Shown: positions 42,281 through 51,743, counted from the first letter of the stretch. The stretch is DNA of 64,000 nt from Desulforamulus ferrireducens (GCF_002005145.1 NZ_CP019698.1:2728001-2792000), one strand, 5' to 3'. Numbers and translations are program-made. Notes: a model not told the origin generated them from the letters alone.

Positions 42281-42994
42281 CTATTCCAAAATCTTTTGTT
42301 TAATCATAACCTCTACCCGACGGTTTTGGGCTCTGCCCTCTACCGTGGCATTATCTGCAATGGGACGATATTCTCCATAACCTACAGCCACCAGTCTCCG
42401 GGGATCCAAAGACGGGTTTTCCAGCAGTATTTTCATACAATTAATCGCCCGTTTGGAGCTGAGGTCCCAATTGGACTCAAACTCCCTGGTATTAATTGGT
42501 TGATTGTCGGTATGACCGGAGACGAGAACTTCGTATTTAGGATACTGTTGTAAAATATCTGACATTGCCACCATAATGTTCCGGGACTCTGGCTTTACTA
42601 CAGCACTGCCGGAATCAAACAGGGCACGGTCTCGAATGGTAAGGGTGAGGGCATTGTCGGTTATCCTAGTTTCAATATCCGCATTCATGTGATTCTCTTG
42701 GATGTAGTTGTCCATTTGCCTTTTCAATTGCTGCAATTCCACAATGGTGTCTTGGGTCAGCTGACTTTTATCAACCATCAGCTCAGACATATTCCTAGAA
42801 TCCATAATACCGGCCCCGCTGTTTAAAGCAGCATTTAAAGACTCCTTCAAGGCGTTAAATTTTTGATTATCCAGGGTACTGGAAGCAAATAAAACTATAA
42901 ACAATGCCAGTAGGAGAGTTAATATGTCTGCATAAGGCACCAACCAGCTTTCATCCATGTGTTCCTCATGCTGCTCCCTGTGCTTCTTGGACAT
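42281..42994 (-). CDS. motB: Flagellar stator protein MotB
   Basis: A 237-aa stator subunit. One N-terminal helix carries the proton-channel aspartate (SWLVPYADILTLLLALFIVLFA, Asp23). A plug/linker follows, then a C-terminal OmpA-type peptidoglycan-binding domain (LVSGHTDNQPINTREFESN and RAINCMKILLE... RRLVAVGYGEYRP). It anchors the stator to the cell wall and couples ion flow to rotation. It overlaps motA by 29 bp. Confidence 0.94.
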   Translation of the reverse strand: MSKKHREQHEEHMDESWLVPYADILTLLLALFIVLFASSTLDNQKFNALKESLNAALNSGAGIMDSRNMSELMVDKSQLTQDTIVELQQLKRQMDNYIQENHMNADIETRITDNALTLTIRDRALFDSGSAVVKPESRNIMVAMSDILQQYPKYEVLVSGHTDNQPINTREFESNWDLSSKRAINCMKILLENPSLDPRRLVAVGYGEYRPIADNATVEGRAQNRRVEVMIKQKILE

Positions 42995-43769
42995 TCCTTT
43001 CCTCCCTCTCTGGTTTCCGTTCGGAGACAGGCAGATAGACCATTAGCATTTGTTCGATAGCCATAGGAGAAGTACCGGCTTGAATGGCTAGAACCCCTTC
43101 TACAATCATTTGCTTAATTTCCATTTCTTTTTTAGAAATGCGTTTGAGCTTGTTAGCGATGGGATGCCATAAAACATAGCCGGTAAAGATGCCAAGTAGT
43201 GTAGCTACAAAGGCCGCAGCAATGGAGTGACCAAGCTTTTCAATATCTGTTAAATTACCTAAGGCCGCAATCAGTCCTACCACCGCACCCAATACCCCCA
43301 GGGTAGGTGCATAGGTACCGGCCTGGGTAAAGATAAGTGCCCCCGCCCGGTGTCTTTCTTCGGTGGCGTAAATTTCTTCCTCCAGCAGCGACCTCACATA
43401 TTCCGCATCGCCACCGTCGATTACCAATTGCATACCGTTTCTAATAAAAGGATCTTCAATACTCTCCAATTTACTTTCTAAAGCCAGCAACCCCTCCCGG
43501 CGGGCGGTGGTGGCCAGCTCTACAAAGGTATAAACCACTTCTCTTTTGGGTGTAACTTGAGGCTCTTTAAAAACAATTTTGATCAGTTTAGGTATCTTTT
43601 TCAATTCCTCCATGGGAAAGGCATTTAAAACAGCGGCGGCTGTACCAACTAAAATAATCATAATGGCTGCAGGGTTCCAGAGAGCTGCCAGACTGGCTCC
43701 CTTCAAAACCAAACCTGTACCCACAGCCAGAAAACCAAGGGTTAATCCAAAAATCGTTGATTTTTCCAT
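42966..43769 (-). CDS. motA: Flagellar stator protein MotA
   Basis: A 267-aa membrane protein with four helices: two at the N-terminus (IFGLTLGFLAVGTGLVL and LWNPAAIMIILVGTAAAVL) and two later (AGTYAPTLGVLGAVVGLIAAL and IAAAFVATLLGIFTGYVLW). The large cytoplasmic loop contains the charged residues that contact FliG. Conserved prolines flank TM3 and TM4. It forms the stator with MotB. No other flagellar genes are in the window, so this is a separate motAB operon. Confidence 0.94.
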   Translation of the reverse strand: MEKSTIFGLTLGFLAVGTGLVLKGASLAALWNPAAIMIILVGTAAAVLNAFPMEELKKIPKLIKIVFKEPQVTPKREVVYTFVELATTARREGLLALESKLESIEDPFIRNGMQLVIDGGDAEYVRSLLEEEIYATEERHRAGALIFTQAGTYAPTLGVLGAVVGLIAALGNLTDIEKLGHSIAAAFVATLLGIFTGYVLWHPIANKLKRISKKEMEIKQMIVEGVLAIQAGTSPMAIEQMLMVYLPVSERKPEREERNVQEAQGAA

Positions 43770-43861
43770 TTATACACCTCGTTTAACTAAGCAATTTATA
43801 TTGACACCGGTAAGTATAAAAGTAAGCTGACCCGAAAGTATCTTATCAGTTAACTTACCAG

Positions 43862-44746
43862 TTAAAAATTTAGTTGGTAATATTTGGCTAATAGTTCTGT
43901 ACGGGAGGATACCCCCAGCTTAGTATACATATTACCCAGGTGCCGTTTGACGGTATTGGGGGACACTCCCATAATGTTGGCAATTTCTTTGTTGTTCAGG
44001 CCAGTTCTTAGTAGCTCTAAAACCTCAATCTCTCTACGGGTGAGAATATCCCTCTGCGCATTCTCTGGCCCTTCCACTGTCTTACTGAGAAAAATCACCA
44101 GCTGAGTACTGCCGGGGACGGTATTTATTTGCAGTTTAAGCTTACCTTCCCTGATCATTTGTCCGCTGTTATGTAGACTTTGGTAGATAAGGTAGGTTAG
44201 TTGTTCATAATTTCTTCTTCCTCCACGATTAAGCCCTAGAAGTTCTAGGGCCGCATCATTGGCAAACTGAACTTGTCCATTTAGTTGGGCAAGAATTACC
44301 GCCTGCGGAATTAGGTTCAAGGTAAAATAAAGTATGTCCTTTTGTTGTACAATTTCCCTTTCCGTTCGACGCAGTACAGTAATATCCTCAAACAGGTAAA
44401 ATCGGCCATAATAATCATTGAAAGGGTTGCGAATCTGGGTGGAGGTTCGCCGGATAATGCGACCATCAATAAACTCTATTTCATCTGAGAGGATAGCTTG
44501 ATTTTGCTCATCTTGCATTTGTTTAAAAGACTCAATGTATTTGGTAGCATGCCTCACCTGAGTTAAACAATGGGGCAGCAGATCCTTATTTTTCAACTCC
44601 CCCCGACGCATGGCCTCTTCCAGATGCTCCAGTCGCCACATCTTGCAAAACTCTTCATTATAAAAGAGAATATCGTCTGTACGGTTATCCACAACAAAAA
44701 AGGCTAGTGGTGAGGAGCTAAACCAACGGGTTGGTTCCGTCTCCAT
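43862..44746 (-). CDS. PAS-domain LuxR-type transcription regulator
   Basis: A 294-aa protein with two PAS-like regions (SPLAFFVVDNRTDDILFYNE and NLIPQAVILAQLNGQVQFAN) and a C-terminal LuxR/GerE helix-turn-helix (LTRREIEVLELLRTGLNNKE, IANIMGVSPNTVKRHLGNMY). It is not a response regulator (no receiver domain), so it senses a small molecule or redox state directly. I chose the ATG at 44746 because GAGGTG precedes it; an in-frame ATG four codons upstream overlaps the ribosome site. It could control the neighbouring motAB or MCP gene. Confidence 0.87.
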   Translation of the reverse strand: METEPTRWFSSSPLAFFVVDNRTDDILFYNEEFCKMWRLEHLEEAMRRGELKNKDLLPHCLTQVRHATKYIESFKQMQDEQNQAILSDEIEFIDGRIIRRTSTQIRNPFNDYYGRFYLFEDITVLRRTEREIVQQKDILYFTLNLIPQAVILAQLNGQVQFANDAALELLGLNRGGRRNYEQLTYLIYQSLHNSGQMIREGKLKLQINTVPGSTQLVIFLSKTVEGPENAQRDILTRREIEVLELLRTGLNNKEIANIMGVSPNTVKRHLGNMYTKLGVSSRTELLAKYYQLNF

Positions 44747-44883
44747 AAAACACCTCATAACGAGAATTTTTTTACTTCTGATGTCTCATTTTATCATAAA
44801 AAGGTGTCATCTAAATCTTTATTTATTTTTTTAGCCAGAAAAGGTTAACAAAGAAAGCCAAGACGAACCTGGCCTTCTCCAAT

Positions 44884-46497
44884 CTATGAAATCTTAAACT
44901 TTATAACTAAATTATTTAGTTCATGGGACATGGAGGATAGGCTTTGAGCAGAAGCCGTTACTTCTTCCATGGTAGCGGTTTGTTCTTCGGTGGATGCTGC
45001 CACATTTTCTACTCCGGCAGACATTTGCTCACAGGCAGAAGCAACATCTTGTATTTGCCCGGTTAAACCCTGCACAGCTACATTGATTTCTTTAAACTTA
45101 GCTGCCAGTTCATTAAAGGTCTGATCAATTTCCTCCATCAAACCACCCACAGCATTAATTTCGTCCACCGCTTTAACGGTTTCCCCCTGGATTCCTTCAA
45201 TGATATTTCTAATTTCCTTGGCGGAGGTACCAGACTGTTCTGCCAACTTACGAACCTCTTCAGCCACGACAGCAAAACCTTTGCCATGCTCCCCTGCCCG
45301 GGCGGCTTCAATGGCGGCATTAAGGGCCAATAGATTGGTCTGATCGGCAATTTGCGTAATCATTTCCACTATACGAGAAATTTCCTTGGTTTTTACACTG
45401 AGGCTATCGACAATTACCGCCACATCGGAGGCTACCTGCATATTTTTCTGGAACTGTTGTTCCACCTGGGCTAGCTTAACCATACCTACATTGGCATTGT
45501 TATCTGTGGTTTCTGCTACAATGGCAATTTGCTGCAGGTTACTGTTAATTTGCTCCACGCTACCGGAGATTTCATTCATGGTGGCTGCGGTTTCTACGGC
45601 GGCGGAAGAAGTTTGTTCGGTCTGTTCCCGCAAGCCGGTAGCCATATCATCTAATTCCCTGGAAGATTGGTTTACTTTATGCAGTGCTTCCAGCATACTG
45701 ACGCGCATTTGGTTAATGGCCTTGGCCAGTTCACCGATTTCATCTCCGCTGTCAGCCTTAACCTCTGTTCTAAAATCTCCGGTGGCCATTATATTGGCCA
45801 TCTTGGACAATTGTTGCACCGGTCTGGTAACCGCCCGGGAAATTAGGACGGCGAGAACAATGGCTATTAAGACAGCGGTCACACTGATAACAGTGGTAAT
45901 GGTAATAACCCTTTGACTTCGCTCCTCGAGGGCCTTGTATGCCTCTGCCAGAACTTGCTTTTCTTCTTTAACATAGCTTTTCGTGCTTTCCTGTATTTGT
46001 TGGGTATAGGGTAAGATTTTCTCCACAGTGGCGTTAATTTGTTCATCCGCCCTTTGTTGTTCTTCTAAATTATTACTGTCCCAGGCCTGATAGTAAATCT
46101 CCACATGGGGAAAATACTCCGTTTCAATAAGTTTATGGTATTCTTCCGTTGCCTTAATCAAACCTTCTACCTTTGTCCTTTGTTCTGGCGAGGTAACACT
46201 TGCCAGGAGGCTTTTTTCCTCTGCCATCATTCCCTGCATATTCTCTTGGTAGTCCTGTTTAAATTGTTCTTTGCCATAGGCATAATAGCCGCGCAAATTG
46301 GCAAGGGCACCCAGGAATTTGCTCTCAATTTCCCGATAATGATCAACCCTCTGCTCAACTGCTTCCACCACTCTAATATTTTGTTCATTGGCTTTGCAAG
46401 AAATAACAGCATAAAGACCACTGCCCACCAGCATAAGCAGTATAACCCCAAAGCAAAGAGTAACCTTGGTAGCTAATTTCCAGTTCCGAATATTCAT
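44884..46497 (-). CDS. Methyl-accepting chemotaxis protein
   Basis: A 537-aa transducer with an N-terminal helix ([21 protein letters not shown]), a four-helix-bundle periplasmic sensor, a second helix ([23 protein letters not shown]), HAMP ([20 protein letters not shown]) and a cytoplasmic signalling domain. Its tip is [21 protein letters not shown] with [16 protein letters not shown]. It relays ligand binding to CheA/CheW. The ligand cannot be read from the sequence. Confidence 0.93.
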   Translation of the reverse strand: MNIRNWKLATKVTLCFGVILLMLVGSGLYAVISCKANEQNIRVVEAVEQRVDHYREIESKFLGALANLRGYYAYGKEQFKQDYQENMQGMMAEEKSLLASVTSPEQRTKVEGLIKATEEYHKLIETEYFPHVEIYYQAWDSNNLEEQQRADEQINATVEKILPYTQQIQESTKSYVKEEKQVLAEAYKALEERSQRVITITTVISVTAVLIAIVLAVLISRAVTRPVQQLSKMANIMATGDFRTEVKADSGDEIGELAKAINQMRVSMLEALHKVNQSSRELDDMATGLREQTEQTSSAAVETAATMNEISGSVEQINSNLQQIAIVAETTDNNANVGMVKLAQVEQQFQKNMQVASDVAVIVDSLSVKTKEISRIVEMITQIADQTNLLALNAAIEAARAGEHGKGFAVVAEEVRKLAEQSGTSAKEIRNIIEGIQGETVKAVDEINAVGGLMEEIDQTFNELAAKFKEINVAVQGLTGQIQDVASACEQMSAGVENVAASTEEQTATMEEVTASAQSLSSMSHELNNLVIKFKIS

Positions 46498-46647
46498 AAT
46501 TTTCTTCCTACCCTTTCCCCTCTATTTTTTGTTAATAATGTTATCACCTGTCGATTTATCCTACTTCACCCATCTGGGTGATGAATTCTTACGAATTTTC
46601 TGCATATATTACAAATGTGCTACATACCTTTCATTTACTTAACAAAA

Positions 46648-46674
46648 AACCCTTGATGGAATCCACCAAGGGTT
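46648..46674 (-). terminator. Terminator of the copper-amine-oxidase-N-domain gene
   Basis: AACCCTTG pairs with CAAGGGTT, with a T-run on the minus strand. Confidence 0.85.
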
Positions 46675-46686
46675 AGTAATAGTCAT

Positions 46687-47736
46687 CTATCTGTCATAAA
46701 TATGGACATTGATTAATTCACCTTCCGGCAGTGAAGTAACCTGATAACCCAGTGCCTGGCTAATAAAACGCAGGGGTACCATTGTCCTTTTGTCTTTAAT
46801 CCTAGTGGCAACATCCAATATAACTAGCTGGCCGTTTATATATGCTTTGTTTTCACCAACCGGCAACCGAAGCAGGGTTTGACCTTTAGTGGCATATACC
46901 GAATTAGTGCTGTCCTCATACCAAACCATCGCACCCAAAGTCTCAAAGGTCTTACGGAAGGGTACCAGTGTTCTGTTGGTTTTATTGTCTAATATGGGAG
47001 CTACATCATAATTAATTTTGGTACCGTTGATATACACATTAACCGTTGTCTCTTTCCCTGTAATAACATCAATGATATCCCGCATCTCTCTGGCTTGTAT
47101 TTGGGCTTCCGCGGATTGTTGTTCAGCTGTGTCCTGGTATAGGCTCATATAACTCCGTATGATTTCCACTGCTTCCGGTTTCATATCCTGATTGAGGGTT
47201 GGATCATCCAGCACTTCCTGTGTTATGGGCCAAATATCTTCCCCTTGATTTAGTAATGACTCCTGTGCCCTGGCCAGGGCTAGGGTAATGGACACAGTAA
47301 AGCTGTCTGCCATCTTTTTTTGTGCTGCCTCTAAATAGGGCAAGGCTTTGCTGGGTGTTAGATAATTATCCAACAGGATTAAATAGCCGAGGCAGTATAA
47401 CTCCTCACCCTTTAATGTGTCTGGTGCCAGTTCTTCTATAGATTTATTATAAACAAACTCAGCATAAATTTCTGCTAAGTTTTTCTCTTGCCATTCAGTT
47501 TGGTTATAAAGAGCATTGATCACTGCTGCCTTTAAAGCTAAGGGGTTATCGGTATTAGAGAGATAGTCGGCAATTTCCTTGGTCATATGGCCCTCTGCCT
47601 TAGCCTGTTCTACCATTGGCTCATCTAGATAGGCCTCTGAAAAGGGTGTTGATGTTACCGGTGAGTCTGCATATACCAAAGAGGGCACAGCGAGCAGACA
47701 GAACACCAAGAGGAAAAACTTAGCATATAGTCTCAT
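46687..47736 (-). CDS. Secreted protein with a C-terminal copper-amine-oxidase N-domain
   Basis: A 349-aa protein. The chosen ATG (47736) is preceded by GGGAGG and yields a signal peptide (MRLYAKFFLLVFCLLAVPSL, cleavage near ADS). The frame continues 29 codons upstream with no ribosome site. The middle is helical, tetratricopeptide-like. Residues about 230-349 form a copper-amine-oxidase N-domain pair (VNVYINGTKINYD, RTLVPFRKTFETLGAMVWY and RTMVPLRFISQALGYQV), common in extracellular Firmicute proteins that bind cell-wall material. No enzyme domain is present. Confidence 0.87.
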   Translation of the reverse strand: MRLYAKFFLLVFCLLAVPSLVYADSPVTSTPFSEAYLDEPMVEQAKAEGHMTKEIADYLSNTDNPLALKAAVINALYNQTEWQEKNLAEIYAEFVYNKSIEELAPDTLKGEELYCLGYLILLDNYLTPSKALPYLEAAQKKMADSFTVSITLALARAQESLLNQGEDIWPITQEVLDDPTLNQDMKPEAVEIIRSYMSLYQDTAEQQSAEAQIQAREMRDIIDVITGKETTVNVYINGTKINYDVAPILDNKTNRTLVPFRKTFETLGAMVWYEDSTNSVYATKGQTLLRLPVGENKAYINGQLVILDVATRIKDKRTMVPLRFISQALGYQVTSLPEGELINVHIYDR

Positions 47737-47939
47737 AAAGAACCTCCCAAGGTCAAAATTTCCAACACTATCTTGATAGCCATATCTGGGTGTGGTAGAT
47801 ACTCTACTTCGCCCAACCAACAATATTTTCCTCTATATTAGTAAGCCTACTAAATATTTTATTAGACAGCAGGAAATTACTATAGAATAGCCAATTCCTA
47901 TACAATACTTAGTAAATTTTTCCTTTCAAGGAGTGCCCT

Positions 47940-48593
47940 ATGTTTAAAAAAATAAGAGACCCTTTCAGCGGTCTGAGTCATTTAGCCGGTGCCCTTTTGT
48001 CCGTACTGGGATTGATCCTATTGATTTATCACGCTGTATCCTACGGCCATACCAGGCATGTGGTTGCCTTTACCATTTTTGGCATTAGCTTAATCTTGCT
48101 TTATACCGCCAGCGCTCTCTATCATCTGTTACCTTTATCCCCCAAGGGTGTGCAACTGCTGCGCCGCATTGATCATATCATGATTTTTGTATTAATTGCC
48201 GGCACCTACACCCCGGTGTGTTTGATTCCCTTACAAGGTGGTTGGGGCTACTCGCTGTTGGTAGGGGTCTGGCTGCTGGCCATAGTGGGTGTTATTTTGA
48301 AAATCTTTTGGATGGAAGCACCACGCTGGTTTTCTACCTTGCTCTATGTCATTATGGGTTGGCTAATAGTGGTCGCCTTCTGGCCACTGACAAAGTCTTT
48401 AACCACCGGAGGCATGCTTTGGATGGTACTGGGTGGGGTGTTCTATACCATTGGCGCAGTTTTTTATGGTACCAAATGGCCACCTAACTTGGTTCCAGGC
48501 TGGTTTGGTTTCCATGAGGTCTTCCATCTCTTTGTATTAGCCGGCAGTTTTAGCCATTTCTGGCTAATGATAAAGTATATTATGTATATATAA
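47940..48593 (+). CDS. Hemolysin III family (PAQR/YqfA-like) membrane protein
   Basis: A 217-aa protein with seven membrane helices. Family motifs are present: RDPFSGLSHLAGALLSVLGL at the N-terminus, then SALYHLLPLSP, RRIDHIMIFVLIAGTYTPVC and WFGFHEVFHLFVLAGSFSHF with the conserved histidines. These histidines bind zinc in PAQR proteins, which act as ceramidase-like hydrolases or in membrane-fluidity control; hemolytic activity is only a family label. Convergent with the zinc-ribbon gene. Confidence 0.92.
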   Translation: MFKKIRDPFSGLSHLAGALLSVLGLILLIYHAVSYGHTRHVVAFTIFGISLILLYTASALYHLLPLSPKGVQLLRRIDHIMIFVLIAGTYTPVCLIPLQGGWGYSLLVGVWLLAIVGVILKIFWMEAPRWFSTLLYVIMGWLIVVAFWPLTKSLTTGGMLWMVLGGVFYTIGAVFYGTKWPPNLVPGWFGFHEVFHLFVLAGSFSHFWLMIKYIMYI

Positions 48594-48622
48594 AAAACAC
48601 TCCACCGAAATGGAGTGTTTTG
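48594..48622. terminator. Bidirectional terminator between hemolysin III and zinc-ribbon genes
   Basis: AAAACACTCCA pairs with TGGAGTGTTTT across a 6-nt loop, starting right at the hemolysin III stop. Confidence 0.88.
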
Positions 48623-48642
48623 CTTTTCTCTTATAACTTTGC

Positions 48643-48945
48643 TTACCAGTTGTTGCGGGGTCTGAAGCAGTCCCTGCAGTAAATGGGCTTATCACCACGG
48701 GGTTGGAAGGGCACTTGGGTTTCCTTGCCACAGGCAGAGCAAACAGCAGGATACATTTGACGCTCTTGACGATCGTAGCCACCACGTCCGCCTCTGTTGT
48801 TTTGCGCCTTACGAGCCGCACGGCACTCGGGGCAACGTCCAGGTTCGTTGGTGAAGCCTTTCTCAGCATAGAATTCCTGCTCGGAAGCAGTAAACTGAAA
48901 ATCAACGCCACAGTCTTTGCAAGTTAAAGTTTTGTCTTGATACAT
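48643..48945 (-). CDS. Double zinc-ribbon protein (zf-trcl type)
   Basis: A 100-aa protein with two treble-clef/zinc-ribbon modules. The first is LTCKDCGVDFQFTASEQEFY then EPGRCPECRAARK. A Gly/Arg-rich linker (NNRGGRGGYDRQERQ) separates it from a second CxxC pair (VCSACGKETQVPF, then YCRDCF). The Arg/Gly linker and zinc ribbons suggest RNA or ribosome binding. The leader (48950-49030) can fold so that the ribosome site is paired, implying post-transcriptional control. Confidence 0.87.
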   Translation of the reverse strand: MYQDKTLTCKDCGVDFQFTASEQEFYAEKGFTNEPGRCPECRAARKAQNNRGGRGGYDRQERQMYPAVCSACGKETQVPFQPRGDKPIYCRDCFRPRNNW

Positions 48946-48949
48946 AATA

Positions 48950-49030
48950 AAAAAACCTCCTCTGATTTGGTGGCCCGTGCTAAGGGGATAACAGTTTTAA
49001 TTTCCCCCAGCCGTAACAGAGAGGTTTTTA
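48950..49030 (-). promoter_or_regulatory. Structured 5' leader that can sequester the ribosome site
   Basis: On the minus strand AAAACCTCTCTG (49017-49028) can pair with CAGAGGAGGTTTT (48952-48964), which contains the ribosome site AGGAGG of the zinc-ribbon gene. Inside, GCTGGGG and CCCCTTAGC form a second stem. The long outer stem placed on the ribosome site suggests a translational switch (temperature, protein or ligand), but it does not match a riboswitch class I can name. Confidence 0.55.
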
Positions 49031-49100
49031 CCGTATATCCAACTTTTATGCGAGCTCACATGTATTATAACTTAATACGTCACAATATACAAGTACAAAG

Positions 49101-49125
49101 TGGCTGCCCTATAAGAGCAGCCACT
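49101..49125. other. Isolated hairpin
   Basis: GTGGCTGC pairs with GCAGCCAC; no T-run follows on either strand. It may be an inefficient terminator or part of the leader transcript. Confidence 0.35.
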
Positions 49126-49152
49126 AATAATTAATATCTATTTATACAAAAA

Positions 49153-49174
49153 ACTCTGCCGCAAGCGGCAGAGT
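49153..49174 (-). terminator. Terminator of initiator tRNA-Met
   Basis: ACTCTGCCGC pairs with GCGGCAGAGT, followed by a T-run on the minus strand. Confidence 0.88.
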
Positions 49175-49182
49175 AATAGACT

Positions 49183-49258
<76 letters not shown>

Positions 49259-49269
49259 ACAACTTCTAT

Positions 49270-49298
49270 ACTATAACACTGTATTAAAGGTTTGTCAA
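49270..49298 (-). promoter_or_regulatory. Promoter of tRNA-fMet
   Basis: TTGACA (49293-49298), a 17-nt spacer and TATAGT (49270-49275) on the minus strand. Confidence 0.82.
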
Positions 49299-49306
49299 AT
49301 TAGAAA

Positions 49307-49513
49307 CTAATAAAATTTTTCAATGGCCTTCTCCACGATATCCCTATTAGTAAGCAGCCTCATTAATTTTTGACCATCCTTCTCAGTTCTTAATCGGTCA
49401 TATATTTCATGAAGCATTTCTTCCAAGTCATCCAATGTCATCAGAGGCAGCATTTCCTCCAATTCAACAGCCTCTACGTCAGGTGGCAGCATGCGATCAC
49501 TTCCTTGTTTCAT
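49307..49513 (-). CDS. Small acidic helical protein (68 aa)
   Basis: A 68-aa protein, acidic and helical (VEAVELEEMLPLMTLDDLEE, then MLHEIYDRLRTEKDGQKLMR). No metal-binding residues or signal. No family recognised. It sits upstream of tRNA-fMet and downstream of the GntR/ABC operon, but 79 bp from the latter. Confidence 0.6.
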   Translation of the reverse strand: MKQGSDRMLPPDVEAVELEEMLPLMTLDDLEEMLHEIYDRLRTEKDGQKLMRLLTNRDIVEKAIEKFY

Positions 49514-49591
49514 TCTATTCCTAACCTATGCAATTTATTAGCCAAAGGTTACCATAGAATAACAAGGAATATTCAATTAGCCACTGGCCGC

Positions 49592-50302
49592 TTAGGAAAC
49601 CAGTGTCTCTTTCATCCATTCCACCAAGCTTTTGCCATATTTACTGCGAATTTCGTCCACCTCGGCCATTCCCTGGATCCTGCCATTTTGTACTGCCACC
49701 ACCATATCCAAAATGGGTTCCATTTCGGACACTTCATGGGTGGTAATAATAACTGTCTGCTCTGATAAATCCAGATAAGAAATGAGGGATTGGATAATTG
49801 AATCCCTTACCAGAGGATCTAAACCGGCAAGGGGTTCATCCATTAATATTAAAGGTACCCGCCGTGCCAATACTAATATAATTTTCAGCCTTCCTCGGTT
49901 GCCCTTCGATAGCTCCTTTACCTTTTTATGCGGATCTAACTGCATAAAACTAAGCATTTCTCTGGCTTTAGGTTCATCAAAATCGGCAAACATACCAGCA
50001 TAGAAGTTTATGGTTTCCTCCACTGTATAGAAGGGATACAGCACATCCAATTCCGACAGGTAGGCTACCTCTGCGGCAATTCGTCTGTTTACCTTTCGGC
50101 CATTGACCTTAACCATGCCGTTACTGGGATGAAGTAAGCCAGCAGTAAGTTTTAAAAGGGTGGATTTGCCGCTGCCGTTTGGCCCCACTAAACCGATAAT
50201 TTTATGCCTGGGCAAGGTAAAGCTTACATCTCTGAGGGCAATTTGCCCTGGGTATTTCTTGGTAACATTTTGAAATTCAATGATATGTTCAGACATTTTC
50301 AC
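49592..50302 (-). CDS. ABC transporter ATP-binding protein of a YtrA-like operon
   Basis: A 236-aa ATPase: Walker A GLVGPNGSGKSTLLKLTAG, signature KELSKGNRGRLKIILVLAR (the LSGGQ position reads LSKGN, as in YtrB/CcmA-like exporters), Walker B LILMDEPLAGLDP, and TTHEVSEMEP. It is the third gene of an operon with a membrane subunit and a GntR regulator. Such systems export cell-wall-active peptides or acetoin; the substrate here is unknown. Confidence 0.9.
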   Translation of the reverse strand: MKMSEHIIEFQNVTKKYPGQIALRDVSFTLPRHKIIGLVGPNGSGKSTLLKLTAGLLHPSNGMVKVNGRKVNRRIAAEVAYLSELDVLYPFYTVEETINFYAGMFADFDEPKAREMLSFMQLDPHKKVKELSKGNRGRLKIILVLARRVPLILMDEPLAGLDPLVRDSIIQSLISYLDLSEQTVIITTHEVSEMEPILDMVVAVQNGRIQGMAEVDEIRSKYGKSLVEWMKETLVS

Positions 50303-50311
50303 ACCTCTATA

Positions 50312-50674
50312 CTAGTTTTTTAGAGCTTTCCGTACACCGTCAATAATTTCGCTGGCAGTGAAGCCCATTTCTTGCATATCCCGAATAAAATTCTCTATTT
50401 GTTCAGCCATAAGTTCTTCCCTGAGTCTTTGCAGCCTTGATTCTTGCTCAGTGATAAAAGTACCCAACCCCCGGCGGGTTTCGGCCACTGCCAACCTTTC
50501 CAGTTCGCTGTAAACCCGCTGCACAGTATTGGGATTAACCCCCATTTGTACCGCCAGATCCCGCACCGAGGGCAACTTATCCCCGGCCCCTAATTCCCCC
50601 CGGAGAATCTGCCGACAAATACGCTGGACAATTTGCAGATAAATAGGTTGGTTATTATTAAAGGATTGCACCAC
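50312..50674 (-). CDS. YtrA-family GntR transcription regulator
   Basis: A 120-aa short GntR repressor. The winged helix is QRICRQILRGELGAGDKLPS, then VRDLAVQMGVNPNTVQRVYSELE and ETRRGLGTFIT. The small C-terminal helical tail is typical of the YtrA subgroup. It sits between its two ABC transporter genes (9 and 4 bp gaps). A TTGACA/TACTAT promoter overlapping an inverted repeat upstream of the operon is the likely binding site. Confidence 0.92.
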   Translation of the reverse strand: MVQSFNNNQPIYLQIVQRICRQILRGELGAGDKLPSVRDLAVQMGVNPNTVQRVYSELERLAVAETRRGLGTFITEQESRLQRLREELMAEQIENFIRDMQEMGFTASEIIDGVRKALKN

Positions 50675-50678
50675 TTCG

Positions 50679-51458
50679 CTACACCTCTACTTTGTTGTCA
50701 ATAAGCCAGGCGGCTAGGGCAAAGACAGCCAGGGTTACTAAAAATACCGCAACAATTTCACCGGTATAAATTTCAAATCCTGCAAAACTGTGATCCGACG
50801 CAATCCCTTTGAGGGACATGGGCATTAAATCAAACCTTCCCCATTTAGTGACTTGGGTATATAACCAACTGTTATGCAGCCACCCTACACCCCAGGTGGC
50901 CACAAGTAAAACCGCCAAACCAGCTAGCCAACGGAAACGCCCCAACCAGTTGCGTACAGTGGCACTGGCCACAGCCATAAGAGTACCCCAGGCTGCCAGG
51001 TAAAGGGAACTTCCCACAATGGCCAGTCCGGCATATATTCCCAGCTCAGTAATAATTAGTGCAGCCTGTTCAGTGGTAATGCTGTTACTATGGATTGGCC
51101 ATAAACTGAAAAACAATGCCATGTAGGCAGCACCCCCCGCTAAAATCAGGAAAAAAATGGCATGGGTAATTGCGGGAATTAGTTTGGCAGATAATAACAC
51201 CCATGCTGACTGAGGGCACTGAAGCCAGAGGTGGGGGGTATTCTTTAACTCCTTAGAAACACTGTTGAGCATAAAAATTGCCGGATAAAACAACGCCAAA
51301 ATAACCAATAATGACGCAGGGGCAATAACTATTCCCAAATGCTGACGGTTACTATACATGAGCCACAGACCAGCAATAAGTATTATTGCTGATATAGTCA
51401 GGAAAGACATCCTGCTCATGCGGTACTCCTTTTTAATTAAATGCCAGAACGGGTTCAT
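50679..51458 (-). CDS. ABC transporter membrane subunit of the YtrA-like operon
   Basis: A 259-aa protein with 6 membrane helices (for example FLTISAIILIAGLWLMY and AVFLVTLAVFALAAWLI) and the leading HLIKKEYRMSRMSFLTI that marks permeases of ABC-2-like exporters. It is the first gene in the operon and pairs with the ATPase at 49592-50302. Confidence 0.85.
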   Translation of the reverse strand: MNPFWHLIKKEYRMSRMSFLTISAIILIAGLWLMYSNRQHLGIVIAPASLLVILALFYPAIFMLNSVSKELKNTPHLWLQCPQSAWVLLSAKLIPAITHAIFFLILAGGAAYMALFFSLWPIHSNSITTEQAALIITELGIYAGLAIVGSSLYLAAWGTLMAVASATVRNWLGRFRWLAGLAVLLVATWGVGWLHNSWLYTQVTKWGRFDLMPMSLKGIASDHSFAGFEIYTGEIVAVFLVTLAVFALAAWLIDNKVEV

Positions 51459-51472
51459 CCTATCAATCCTTC

Positions 51473-51534
51473 CATAGTGTATTAATGTACTGGTGTTATA
51501 GTTAAATAGTACACTATGACCCTGGGTGTGTCAA
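51473..51534 (-). promoter_or_regulatory. Promoter and palindromic operator of the GntR/ABC operon
   Basis: On the minus strand TTGACA (51529-51534), a 17-nt spacer and TACTAT (51506-51511). A 9-bp inverted repeat, CATAGTGTA (51473-51481) and TACACTATG (51510-51518), overlaps the -10 region. AGTGTA...TACACT matches the type of site bound by YtrA-family repressors, so autorepression is likely. Confidence 0.7.
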
Positions 51535-51743
51535 GCTAAAAGCTAAATAAGCTTTCGAAAAAATATTCTTGAATCATCACTACTATTATTTCTTTTTGTT
51601 GAATTAATCTGCCGAACCATGTAGAATCAAATTATAACAGATAAGCTTTCCTCGTATTTTAACAGATATGTTGTAGATTTTATTGCAAAGGGGAGAACTG
51701 GTCTTGCTTGCCTAGTTGGGCAGAGCAATGACTTGGAAAGCTG

